From positions 186,001-250,000 of the forward strand of contig NZ_WNZW01000004.1 in assembly GCF_009725165.1 (NCBI RefSeq): DNA of 64,000 nt, in the 5' to 3' direction. Position numbers and translations under genes: made by a program. This DNA comes from Paenibacillus woosongensis. GTDB taxonomy: Bacteria; Bacillota; Bacilli; Paenibacillales; Paenibacillaceae. The notes beneath the pieces are model-generated. The model was given only the letters and a program-made list of their open reading frames with translations. It made no database searches and was not told the origin of the DNA. Positions 17,017-24,829 of this stretch are shown piece by piece (the stretch's first letter is position 1; the number at the start of each line of letters is the position of its first letter).

Positions 17017-17039
17017 AACAAAGAGAGTAGGTAAACAAC

Positions 17040-17459
17040 ATGCAAGTAACGACAACATGGCAGGGTAAAAGATTTTTCCAAGCAGCAGGTCCTTCTGGTT
17101 ACACCGTGAATATGGACGCCACTCCGCAATGGGGGGGAGAAGGCAATGGAGCTTCCCCCGTTGAGGTACTGCTAGCCAGCTTGGCGGGTTGCATTGGCAT
17201 CGATGTAACGATGATTCTGGAGAACTTCCTGTCTTCCATTAATAAAATTGAGATTGTAACGAACGGAGTCCGCAAGGAAGAGCCTCCAAAGGGATTTGCA
17301 TCGATCGAGCTGATCTTCAAAGTAGACGGCGATATTCCCGATTACCGGATTTGGAAGGCTATTGAACTCGGAACGATGAAGTATTGTTCCGTATCGGATT
17401 CGCTGAATGCGGTCATTACACACAGACTCATTCTGAATGGCGTAGAGGTGTTTAAGTAA
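17040..17459 (+). CDS. OsmC family protein
   Basis: ATG 17040 (MQVTTTWQGK) follows a GTAGG-type site. The 139-residue protein has the OsmC/Ohr fold signature: N-terminal strands with FFQAAGPSGYTVNMD, then SPVEVLLASLAGCIGIDVTMIL with Cys51, and TMKYCSVSDSL with Cys116, the two family cysteines. Characterised members reduce organic hydroperoxides using these residues; this short YhfA-like branch is less well understood. It lies only 23 bases after the importer ATPase and a hairpin follows it, so it may be the last gene of that operon. Confidence 0.88.
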   Translation: MQVTTTWQGKRFFQAAGPSGYTVNMDATPQWGGEGNGASPVEVLLASLAGCIGIDVTMILENFLSSINKIEIVTNGVRKEEPPKGFASIELIFKVDGDIPDYRIWKAIELGTMKYCSVSDSLNAVITHRLILNGVEVFK

Positions 17460-17583
17460 GAGATGATGGATCTGGAGTTGAGCCGGCCTTGGTGATGAAA
17501 TAGAGCTGTAGGCCGGATCAGTATACGGAACTTGAGCCAAGGCTGGCGCGAGAGCCGGAACCAGATACGAAGCTTATGCCGAG

Positions 17584-17653
17584 CCAGAGAGATACCCATG
17601 GTCAGGGCACTAAAAAATTGCCGAGACGGTGGGTATCTTCTGGACTTTTGATT
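17584..17653 (+). terminator. long hairpin after osmC-type gene
   Basis: CCAGAGAGATACCCA (17584-17598) pairs with TGGGTATCTTCTGG (17630-17643) with one bulge, followed by ACTTTTG. It probably ends the importer/OsmC transcript. The 120 bases before it contain no recognisable gene. Confidence 0.6.
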
Positions 17654-17699
17654 GTTGATTAAAACTGCTTCGAAACAATAGATATATCCGCTAAAGGTC

Positions 17700-17727
17700 T
17701 TGAAAAAAAGACTCAATGCGGTATAAT
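17700..17727 (+). promoter_or_regulatory. tRNA-Arg promoter
   Basis: TTGAAA (17700-17705), 16-base spacer and TATAAT (17722-17727), 21 bases before the mature tRNA 5' end. Confidence 0.8.
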
Positions 17728-17748
17728 AATACTGTTGCGTTAAAATGT

Positions 17749-17822
<74 letters not shown>

Positions 17823-17828
17823 TAGCCA

Positions 17829-17853
17829 AAACTCTCCTTTGGAGAGTTTTTTT
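17829..17853 (+). terminator. tRNA-Arg terminator
   Basis: AACTCTCC and GGAGAGTT form an 8-bp stem with loop TTT, followed by a T run. A second identical hairpin occurs 144 bases downstream. Confidence 0.88.
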
Positions 17854-17966
17854 CGTTTCCCAGGGGATGAGAACCCCTTGTGGGGTTCGTCGTAGTGAGA
17901 CCGCCATGCGGAGCGGCAGGACGAACGAAGTCTCGCGCCTGGAGCGCGAGTATCCCTTCTGGGACG
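17854..17966 (+). repeat. tRNA-Arg-linked structured repeat, full copy
   Basis: A 113-base element directly after the tRNA terminator. It can fold into a multibranched shape. The closing stem is TCCCAG-GGGAT (17858-17868) with ATCCC-TT-CTGGGA (17952-17964). Inside are hairpins GAACCCC/GGGGTTC (17871-17888), CCGC/GCGG (about 17901-17916) and CTCGCGC/GCGCGAG (17932-17950). Its 3' end repeats the last 15 bases of the tRNA gene, and sequence then continues as after the tRNA, giving a 144-base period. It lacks plausible coding capacity. A related copy follows the other tRNA-Arg at 29962-30072. Confidence 0.85.
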
Positions 17967-17971
17967 TAGCC

Positions 17972-18083
17972 AAAACTCTCCTTTGGAGAGTTTTTTTCGT
18001 TTCCCAGGGGATGAGAACCCCTTGTGGGGTTCGTCGTAGTGAGCCCGCTGAGCGTAGCGGCAGGTCGAGCGGAGTCTCGCGCC
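17972..18083 (+). repeat. tRNA-Arg-linked repeat, truncated second copy with terminator hairpin
   Basis: Starts with the same AACTCTCC/GGAGAGTT hairpin (17973 onward) and repeats the element up to the GCGCC at 18079-18083, then diverges, so the 3' arm of the last hairpin and of the closing stem are lost. Its inner stem CCGCT/AGCGG differs from the first copy but still pairs. It ends 7 bases before the argS stop codon and its hairpin may also stop argS transcription from the other side. Confidence 0.8.
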
Positions 18084-18089
18084 AATAAT

Positions 18090-19970
18090 CTACATACGGC
18101 TAGGCGCAGGCAAACCAAGCACCTGCAGTGCATCTCCTAACGTCTCCTGGGCTTTGGCAGTCAACCATATGCGAAATGGCTGCAATGCGCTCTCCGCTTT
18201 TAGGACAGGGCAGGACGTATAGAAGTTATTGAACAGGGCTGCCAGCTGGTAGGCATAGCTGCATATCGTATTTGGTGTCAATTCCTTACTGGCATTGTGC
18301 AGGGTATCGAACCAGCTGCTGATATGCCTCAGCAAAGCCCTTTCGGCTGGTTCCAGCGAAATGATCTTGACCGGAATACGGTTCGGCTGAAGATTCCGTT
18401 CCTGCGCTTTCCTTAAGACATTATTGGCACGGGCATAAGCGTATAACAAATACACGCCCGTATTGCCTGAAATTTCAGTAGCCTGCTCTAAGTCGAACAC
18501 CACTTCGGTCTGAAGGCTGAAGCGCAGTAAATAATAGCGTATAGCTGCAGCTGCAATTTCTCTGCTGGATAGGCCGCTTTGCTCCGTGCGTTTGTTCTCG
18601 ATCACGCCCTCCATAATATCCAGTAACTCAGTAACTTTGATGCCAATTCCCTGGCGTCCGGACATGGCATACGAGCTCTTGCCATCGGATATGTCGATTC
18701 CTAATTCTGCGGCCGACGAGGGACTCAGGGAGACGACCCCGTAGCTGACATGATAGAGATTCTCCGCTTCTTTCGCATAACCCAGTGCCTGAAGCGCCTG
18801 CTTCACCATGGCCTGAGGATATTCCTGACGGTAGTCAATGACATTAATAACCGAATCGGCATGGCCGAAACTTTTTTCGGCGATCCCATAAGAGCGGGTT
18901 ATCCATAAATCACCGGAAAATTTCTGATACGCAAAATCTTTATCCAACAGCCCGTATTTCCACAAATGGTAGGCAATATCTTTGGCTGTATACGTTAAAA
19001 TGCCATTGGAACGCACCAGAACTTTGTCTGCGGCATGATCGGTCGCTGCCTTCTGCATGCTGACCTGAACCTGGTCTTCAGCGCTTTGCTTCAAAACCCA
19101 ACACCCAGCCAGCTTGCCTTCGGTTTCTTGGTAAAACAGCGATGTCTTCTGCAACCGCTGAAACGCTGAATGCCAAAACCCTTCCCTTACAATACTGCTC
19201 TCCCAGACGAGCAAATCGTATTGGATCCCGAATGCGCTCATATCCTCAAGATGCTCACGAACGATCCGTTCCGCCGCAAGCATGCCTACCCACGATATGT
19301 TGGAGTTGCCGCATTCCAGGTCATGAAGCACTTCGATTCGCTTCTCGGCCAGTTCAGGATGAATGGCATATGCTTTATTGGTCATTGCGTACAGATCCCA
19401 GCAATAATCTCCGAAACGCCCGTGTTCTCCCGATAAAGGAATGTGCAGCAGTCCAACCACGGTGTCCGCTAATTGATTGCCTAAATCATCGATATAATTA
19501 TGAACTTCGACATCATAGCCGACTCTTCTGAGCAGTCTTACTAACGTATCGCCAATACATGAATTTCTTAGATGGCCGATATGAGCTGACTTATTCGGAT
19601 TGATGGAGGTATGTTCGATGACTATTTTTTCAGCAGAGCACTTCGGTAGCTCGAATTCTTGCTGCATCCATGCTTCCCAGTTGATATATAGATTTATAAA
19701 TCCCGGAGGAACAATCTCGATTCGGCTCAATAAATTTTGCATATTCCCCTGCTGGAGGAGCTCTGCCTTAATCAGCTCTGCGATTTGCAGAGGTGGTTGT
19801 CTAAGCGCCTTTGCCAATTGCATCGCAATATTGCTGGAGTAGTCGCCATGCTCAAGGCTTGCGGGTTGTTCAATTTTGACAATGGGCTCTTTAGCGTCTA
19901 CAACGTCTAGATCTTCACACAGACTCTGAACAGCATTGGTTATGTGCCCCCTTATCCAATGACTTAACAT
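18090..19970 (-). CDS. argS: arginyl-tRNA synthetase
   Basis: Start is ATG 19970 with GGAGGG five bases upstream; the frame extends to 20015 without support and into the leader terminator. The ~626-residue class I synthetase charges tRNA-Arg. Seen: N-terminal Add-1 type domain (LEHGDYSSNIAMQLAK), HIGH motif in KSAHIGHLRNSCIGD, YIDDLGNQLAD, and a KMSKS-region variant SYAMSGRQGIGIKVTELLD (ArgRS often lacks a canonical KMSKS). The C-terminal DALR anticodon-binding helices end in LGLPAPSRM. It is longer than the ~556 residues of B. subtilis ArgRS. A T-box leader controls it, so expression should rise when tRNA-Arg is uncharged. It is convergent with a tRNA-Arg gene. Confidence 0.95.
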   Translation of the reverse strand: MLSHWIRGHITNAVQSLCEDLDVVDAKEPIVKIEQPASLEHGDYSSNIAMQLAKALRQPPLQIAELIKAELLQQGNMQNLLSRIEIVPPGFINLYINWEAWMQQEFELPKCSAEKIVIEHTSINPNKSAHIGHLRNSCIGDTLVRLLRRVGYDVEVHNYIDDLGNQLADTVVGLLHIPLSGEHGRFGDYCWDLYAMTNKAYAIHPELAEKRIEVLHDLECGNSNISWVGMLAAERIVREHLEDMSAFGIQYDLLVWESSIVREGFWHSAFQRLQKTSLFYQETEGKLAGCWVLKQSAEDQVQVSMQKAATDHAADKVLVRSNGILTYTAKDIAYHLWKYGLLDKDFAYQKFSGDLWITRSYGIAEKSFGHADSVINVIDYRQEYPQAMVKQALQALGYAKEAENLYHVSYGVVSLSPSSAAELGIDISDGKSSYAMSGRQGIGIKVTELLDIMEGVIENKRTEQSGLSSREIAAAAIRYYLLRFSLQTEVVFDLEQATEISGNTGVYLLYAYARANNVLRKAQERNLQPNRIPVKIISLEPAERALLRHISSWFDTLHNASKELTPNTICSYAYQLAALFNNFYTSCPVLKAESALQPFRIWLTAKAQETLGDALQVLGLPAPSRM

Positions 19971-20003
19971 GCAATCCCTCCAATAAATTTTGTTGTAAAA
20001 AAT

Positions 20004-20248
20004 AAAAAAGCCCACGTCTCATAAGAGACGAGGACTGATCGTACTCGCGGTACCACTCTTGTTGTTAAACATAAATGTCTAACCACTCATAACATAACGG
20101 TGTCTGCCGGACCTTCCTACTTTACTGTTCAGAAGACCATCTCATGGATCCGTTTCATTATTGACTCCGGCCGGCTCCCACTATCCCGGCTCGCTTGGAC
20201 GTGGAGGACAATAATTACTCTTCCAATCATGGATGTACATATTAAGTT
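20004..20248 (-). promoter_or_regulatory. T-box leader of argS
   Basis: Read on the minus strand, the leader contains the T-box core GAGTGGTACCGCG (around 20046-20058), followed by a terminator stem-loop (20004-20035; GTCTC/GAGAC core with flanking pairs) and a T run. Upstream is a long Stem I region with AGTAAT-type and GCCGG helices. The candidate specifier is CGG (Arg) at 20150-20152 within GAAACGGA; the alternative reading ACG cannot be excluded by eye. TATAAT (minus strand, 20255-20260) precedes it. By T-box logic, uncharged tRNA-Arg binding prevents termination. Confidence 0.88.
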
Positions 20249-20346
20249 TGAACTATTATAACCAATTTACCCATGAATATCCACCTATTTTAAAAGCATA
20301 TTTATCTGAGTGAAAATAATATTTAGTTAAAACGGCAAGAAAACGC

Positions 20347-20401
20347 TTGCAGAACAAAAACGGATATGGTATAAAAAATATAAATCTAAACGTTTAGATT
20401 T
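20347..20401 (+). promoter_or_regulatory. promoter and LacI-type operator of the repressor gene
   Basis: TTGCAG (20347-20352), 17-base spacer, TATAAA (20370-20375). Immediately downstream, 20382-20401 is a perfect 20-bp palindrome centred on AAACGTTT (AATCTAAACGTTTAGATT core), a typical LacI-family site with central CG. The repressor should control itself here. Confidence 0.85.
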
Positions 20402-20433
20402 TGTGAACAGTGATTATATCGAGGAGGTGGAGT

Positions 20434-21471
20434 ATGTCTAACATTAGCATCAAAGATATAGCAGCCAGGGCGAATGTGTCTACGGCTACCGTCTCCTACG
20501 TCCTCAATGGCACGCGGAATGTCCGTCCCAAAACGCGTGAACGGGTTTTGGCGGTGATCGAAGAGCTCAATTATAAGCCAAATGATATTGCTAAAAGCCT
20601 CAAACGCAGACGTACCGATACAATTGGCGTCATTGCCGAAGACGTTACCGTATTTAACACGCCAGAAATTATTGACGGCATTAACGATTATGGCGACCGC
20701 CATGATCTGCATATTTTGCTGACCAACCTGCGTCTGGATAAACGGATCGGCCGCGATTTCGACAACGTCGACAAGTACAAAAAATATGCTACAAGCGCCG
20801 TATCCGAACTGCTCAGCAAGCAGGTGGACGGGATCATTTATGTAGGCGTACATACCCGGGACTTGAGTGGCTTGATCGATACGGAGGGCAAACCGATTGT
20901 TTACACGTATGGGTATACCCAGAATGATATCGCTATTCAATATAACGATGAACAGGCATCCTATGAAGCAATGTCCTATTTAGTTCAGAAAGGACACCGG
21001 CGAATCGCTATAATCAGCGGCTTGATGGATTCGATTCCTTCCCGCCTGCGTTTGAATGGATATTACAAGGCGGTAACAGAGTTCGAACTTCCCTTCGACC
21101 CGCTGTATATTAAAATGGGAGATTGGGAACGGGAGTCCGGCTACCGATTAACGAAGGAATTGCTGGCTTTGCCGGAGCCGCCGACAGCGATTCTATCTAT
21201 GAATGATGTTATGGTTGTCGGGGTTTTGGAAGCGGCAAACGAAGCAGGAGTAAAGGTGCCGGCGGACCTGTCTGTGATCGGGTTCGATAATCGTGAGTTC
21301 AGCGATTATTTAACTCCCCGCATTACAACCATGGATATTCCATTGCATGAAATGGGATACCAAGCGATGGAGGTTCTCCATAACCTCATGCAAGGAAAGA
21401 AAAACGAGCCTGTGAATATGCCGGTCTGCCGGTTGATTGAACGTGATTCTGTAGCTGCCCCGAAGAAATGA
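20434..21471 (+). CDS. LacI family transcriptional repressor of a sugar uptake cluster
   Basis: ATG 20434 follows GAGGAGGTGG. The 345-residue protein begins with the LacI helix-turn-helix and hinge (ISIKDIAARANVSTATVSYVLNGTRNV, then YKPNDIAKSLKRRRT) and continues with a periplasmic-binding-like ligand domain (TIGVIAEDVTVFNTPEIIDGI, GIIYVGVHTR, GHRRIAIISG, AILSMNDVMVVGVLEAANEAGV, VIGFDNREFSDYLTPRITTM). Two near-identical palindromes, before its own gene and before the transporter, define its likely targets. The inducer is presumably the imported sugar. Confidence 0.93.
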   Translation: MSNISIKDIAARANVSTATVSYVLNGTRNVRPKTRERVLAVIEELNYKPNDIAKSLKRRRTDTIGVIAEDVTVFNTPEIIDGINDYGDRHDLHILLTNLRLDKRIGRDFDNVDKYKKYATSAVSELLSKQVDGIIYVGVHTRDLSGLIDTEGKPIVYTYGYTQNDIAIQYNDEQASYEAMSYLVQKGHRRIAIISGLMDSIPSRLRLNGYYKAVTEFELPFDPLYIKMGDWERESGYRLTKELLALPEPPTAILSMNDVMVVGVLEAANEAGVKVPADLSVIGFDNREFSDYLTPRITTMDIPLHEMGYQAMEVLHNLMQGKKNEPVNMPVCRLIERDSVAAPKK

Positions 21472-21505
21472 AAGAATTTTTCGAGACAGCTCCTCTTTTC
21501 CAATA

Positions 21506-21525
21506 AAATCTAAACGTTTAAATTT
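21506..21525 (+). promoter_or_regulatory. second LacI-type operator, before the sugar-binding protein gene
   Basis: This 20-mer equals the palindrome at 20382-20401 except for one base in the right arm (TTTAAATT instead of TTTAGATT). It lies 101 bases before the lipoprotein start. Confidence 0.82.
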
Positions 21526-21606
21526 TTGACCGAATGGTGACAACTTGCCGAAGGAGGCAAGCTCACATATACATGTACCACACATTAGGGAGGGGTCAAT
21601 GTGAAA

Positions 21607-22938
21607 ATGAGCAAGAGTACAAGCAAGGATAACAGCAGGAACAAAAGATGGTTTATGCTAACTCTGGTAGCTGCGTTGTGTCTCAGTTTGCTGTCCGCTT
21701 GCGGCGGCAAAAGTGAAAGCGGTGCCAATTCGCCTGGGACAGCAGCTAATGGAGGCAATAAAGGAACTGAAGGAAATGAAGTGACGCTTCGTTTTATGAC
21801 TTGGGATTCCGGACAGACGCTTCAGCCTTACCAGAATGCAATTAACGCTTTTATGGAGAAAAATCCTGGCATTAAAGTCAAAGTCGAATCCGTACCAGAC
21901 AACTATGATCAGAAGCTGTTGACATCTCTTGCGTCAGATACCGCTCCTGATGTGTTCATGGCCTGGAACTATCCTCTGTACGTACCGGGGGGTGCGCTTG
22001 AAGATATGCAGGCCTGGGTAGATAAGGACAACTATGATCTCGGCAAATATTACCCGATCTTAATGGATTACATGAAATATGACGGCAAACTGTGGGGGCT
22101 CCCGACAACGTATTCTACGCGTGCCATTTACTACAACAAAAAGCTGTTTGATGAAGCAGGCGTACCCTATCCGCAAGACGGATGGAAATGGGATGAATTC
22201 GTCGATACCGTCCAGAAGCTGACCAAGCCCGGACAATACGGATTCATTATGACGCCGGATGATGTGATGACGATGCAGCCATATGTCTGGAGCAACGGCG
22301 GGGACATGGTGAGCGAGGACGGGAAAACGGTGGAAGGCGTCTTGAACAGTGCAGAGAACGTGGAGACGATGACCTTCCTGAAACAACTGTACGACGCCTC
22401 CTCCAAAATCAACTCCGCAGGCAAGTTCAGTACGAATAACGGTTTGGAATCGTTCCAGACAGGGCAAATCGCCATGTTCGACAACGGGATGTGGCCGCTT
22501 GGAGATATTCTGAAGGAAGGTAAGCTGGATATCGGAACTGTGACGCATCCTCTGCCGGAGGGCGGCAGTCTGAAAGGCATTATCCATACGTCCGGCTACT
22601 CGATGCCGAAGTCCGGCAAGAACAAAGAGGCGGCATGGGAATTGATCAAGTTCATGTCGGGTGAAGAAGGCATCAAAATCATCACTGCGAATAAGTTCGC
22701 ATTCTCGCCAGTTATATCCGTGGACGAAGAAAATGGTTACGCCGCGGATCCATATCTAGAAGCCTTCGCGAAAGAATTAGAGGGCAGTGACAAGCTGATC
22801 GCGAGCATGCGGAACGAAAAATGGAGCGAGGCCGAGGATATGATTCGCGCCGGGGTACAGGCGATCTTCTATAACAATGCCGACATTCAGAGCACTTTGA
22901 ATGATGCGGCCAAGCAGGCTCAAGCGGTTTTGAAATAA
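21607..22938 (+). CDS. sugar ABC transporter substrate-binding lipoprotein (family 1)
   Basis: ATG 21607 lies 9 bases after GGGAGGGG; an in-frame GTG at 21601 is too close. Signal and lipobox LLSACGG give a lipid anchor, followed by a Gly/Asn-rich linker. The mature domain is family 1 of solute-binding proteins: VTLRFMTWDSGQTLQPYQNAINAF, DTAPDVFMAWNYPLYVPGG, LPTTYSTRAIYYNKKLFDEAG, and GQIAMFDNGMWPLGDI. It should bind a mono- or oligosaccharide. First gene of the uptake operon under the LacI-type operator. Confidence 0.93.
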   Translation: MSKSTSKDNSRNKRWFMLTLVAALCLSLLSACGGKSESGANSPGTAANGGNKGTEGNEVTLRFMTWDSGQTLQPYQNAINAFMEKNPGIKVKVESVPDNYDQKLLTSLASDTAPDVFMAWNYPLYVPGGALEDMQAWVDKDNYDLGKYYPILMDYMKYDGKLWGLPTTYSTRAIYYNKKLFDEAGVPYPQDGWKWDEFVDTVQKLTKPGQYGFIMTPDDVMTMQPYVWSNGGDMVSEDGKTVEGVLNSAENVETMTFLKQLYDASSKINSAGKFSTNNGLESFQTGQIAMFDNGMWPLGDILKEGKLDIGTVTHPLPEGGSLKGIIHTSGYSMPKSGKNKEAAWELIKFMSGEEGIKIITANKFAFSPVISVDEENGYAADPYLEAFAKELEGSDKLIASMRNEKWSEAEDMIRAGVQAIFYNNADIQSTLNDAAKQAQAVLK

Positions 22939-23020
22939 GGGTTCAAGTACGGATTCACAGTAATGGAAGGATGGGAGGCTGAAAGGCTTCCCCTTCTCCT
23001 CAAATTGAGGTGATGACAAC

Positions 23021-23959
23021 ATGGCACAATCCAGCGCAGATCAGACTCTATTGAAACGTTCCTTCAGAAGGAAAAGGCTTCGTGAGAATGCAGCGGGTCT
23101 ATTCTTTATCTCGCCGTGGCTCATCGGCTTTCTTCTGCTGATGTTCGGCCCGATGGTTTTCTCATTGGGGATCAGCTTCACCGAATGGAATATGGTGGGC
23201 AGCCCGAAATTTACCGGTATTGAAAATTACGTCCATATGTTCACGAGCGATCCTTTCTATTTTAAATCGATGATCGTCACATTTAAATACGTGTTCATTA
23301 TGGTGCCCTTGCAGGTCGTGTTTGCGATACTTATCGCTGTCCTGCTCAACCGGGCCACCTACGGCATTAAATTTTTCAGATCGATTTTTTATTTGCCATC
23401 CCTGATACAAGGGGTAACGCTAGCGCTAATTTTTAGCTGGATGCTGAACGACGATTTTGGGCCAGTCAATTACATGCTGGAGCTTGTCGGACTTCCACGA
23501 GTGCACTGGCTGACCGATCCAAACGTTGCTCTATACGCACTCATATTCATTGCTCTATGGGGCGTCGGCTCCCCGATGGTACTGTACCTGTCAGCGCTTC
23601 GTTCAGTATCCTCTGAATATTATGAAGCGGCAGACATTGACGGCGCAGGTCCCGTACGCAAATTTTTCAATATTACGATTCCGCTGATTACGCCGACGAT
23701 TCTATTTAATATTTTGACGAGCCTGATCTCGGCTTTCCAAACGATTGTTCTTGCGTTCGTGCTGACAGGAGGCGGGCCGGCAAACTCAACCTACTTCTAT
23801 TCTCTGCATGTGTACCGCAATGCGTTCACCCATTTCAAAATGGGCTACGCCTCGGCCATGGCCTGGGTGATGTTCATTCTCATCGTGCTGCTGACCGGCC
23901 TCGTTCTGGCTTCGTCCAAGTATTGGGTTCATTATGAAGACGACGGAGGTGGACGTTAA
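23021..23959 (+). CDS. sugar ABC transporter permease 1 (CUT1, UgpA/MalF type)
   Basis: ATG 23021 follows GAGGTGA. The 312-residue protein has six membrane helices, the family opening AAGLFFISPWLIGFLLLMFGPMVFSLGISFTEW, and the EAA loop SVSSEYYEAADIDGAGPVRKFFNITIPLITPTILFN that docks the ATPase. It overlaps the second permease by one base (TAATG). No ATPase gene is present in the cluster, so a shared MsmX-like ATPase encoded elsewhere is likely (inference from how Bacilli CUT1 importers work). Confidence 0.94.
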   Translation: MAQSSADQTLLKRSFRRKRLRENAAGLFFISPWLIGFLLLMFGPMVFSLGISFTEWNMVGSPKFTGIENYVHMFTSDPFYFKSMIVTFKYVFIMVPLQVVFAILIAVLLNRATYGIKFFRSIFYLPSLIQGVTLALIFSWMLNDDFGPVNYMLELVGLPRVHWLTDPNVALYALIFIALWGVGSPMVLYLSALRSVSSEYYEAADIDGAGPVRKFFNITIPLITPTILFNILTSLISAFQTIVLAFVLTGGGPANSTYFYSLHVYRNAFTHFKMGYASAMAWVMFILIVLLTGLVLASSKYWVHYEDDGGGR

Positions 23960-24798
23960 TGCATGCGCTAGAGAGTAAAAAACGTACCCAAACAGTCATG
24001 GTTTTTGCTTTGACGGTACTCTGTGCAGCAGCATTCCTCTTCCCGATCGCCTGGATGCTGTCCACGGCGGTGAAAGCGCCGGAGGATATTTTTACAGCAA
24101 AGCCAGAGCTTATACCGACAAATTGGCAGCTGCATAACTTTGCCGATGCTTGGAAGGCGCAGCCGTTTGGCCGCTTCCTTCTGAACACGCTGATTGTAGT
24201 GGGCGTATCGACTCCGTTTGCCATGCTGTCCGCTACGATGGTCGCCTTCGGATTTGCCCGGATCAATTTCTGGGGCAGGAATGCTCTGTTTCTTTTCGTA
24301 ATCGGTACGATGGTAATTCCTTGGGACGTAACGGCGATTCCGTTATATATCCAATACAACAAAATGGGACTCATTAACACGCTTTGGCCTATGATTTTGC
24401 CGGGGGCGTTTGGCTCCGCGTTTTTCATCTTCCTAGCCCGGCAGTTTATTATGGGAGTTCCGCGAGATTTGGACGAAGCGGCTGAAATTGACGGGTGCAA
24501 CCGCTGGCAAATTTATTGGAGCATTATTTTGCCGTTATGCCGTCCGATTGTGGTCGTCATTGGGGTGTTCCATTTTGTCTGGTGCTGGAATGAATTTTTA
24601 ACGCCGCTCATTTTTATAAATGACCAGAGCATGTACACGCTGCCGCTTGGAATCAATTTATTCAAAAATGCTTTTAATATTGAATACGAGAAACTGATGG
24701 CGGTATCCTGCTTATCGGTTCTGTTCCCGGCAACGCTGTTTTATTTTACGCAAAACCTTATTCTAGGGGGCATTTCGCTCAGCGGAGTCAAAAAATGA
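23959..24798 (+). CDS. sugar ABC transporter permease 2 (CUT1, UgpE/MalG type)
   Basis: ATG 23959 shares its A with the stop of the preceding gene, so translation is coupled. The 279-residue protein has six helices with the usual LFPIAWMLSTAVKAPEDIF after helix 1, TMVIPWDVTAIPLYIQYNKMGLINT, the EAA loop GVPRDLDEAAEIDGCNRWQIYWSIILPLCRP and the end GGISLSGVKK. Forms the channel with permease 1. Confidence 0.94.
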   Translation: MHALESKKRTQTVMVFALTVLCAAAFLFPIAWMLSTAVKAPEDIFTAKPELIPTNWQLHNFADAWKAQPFGRFLLNTLIVVGVSTPFAMLSATMVAFGFARINFWGRNALFLFVIGTMVIPWDVTAIPLYIQYNKMGLINTLWPMILPGAFGSAFFIFLARQFIMGVPRDLDEAAEIDGCNRWQIYWSIILPLCRPIVVVIGVFHFVWCWNEFLTPLIFINDQSMYTLPLGINLFKNAFNIEYEKLMAVSCLSVLFPATLFYFTQNLILGGISLSGVKK

Positions 24799-24829
24799 TA
24801 AAGGTGACAAGACTGAGGGGTGGAGACAT

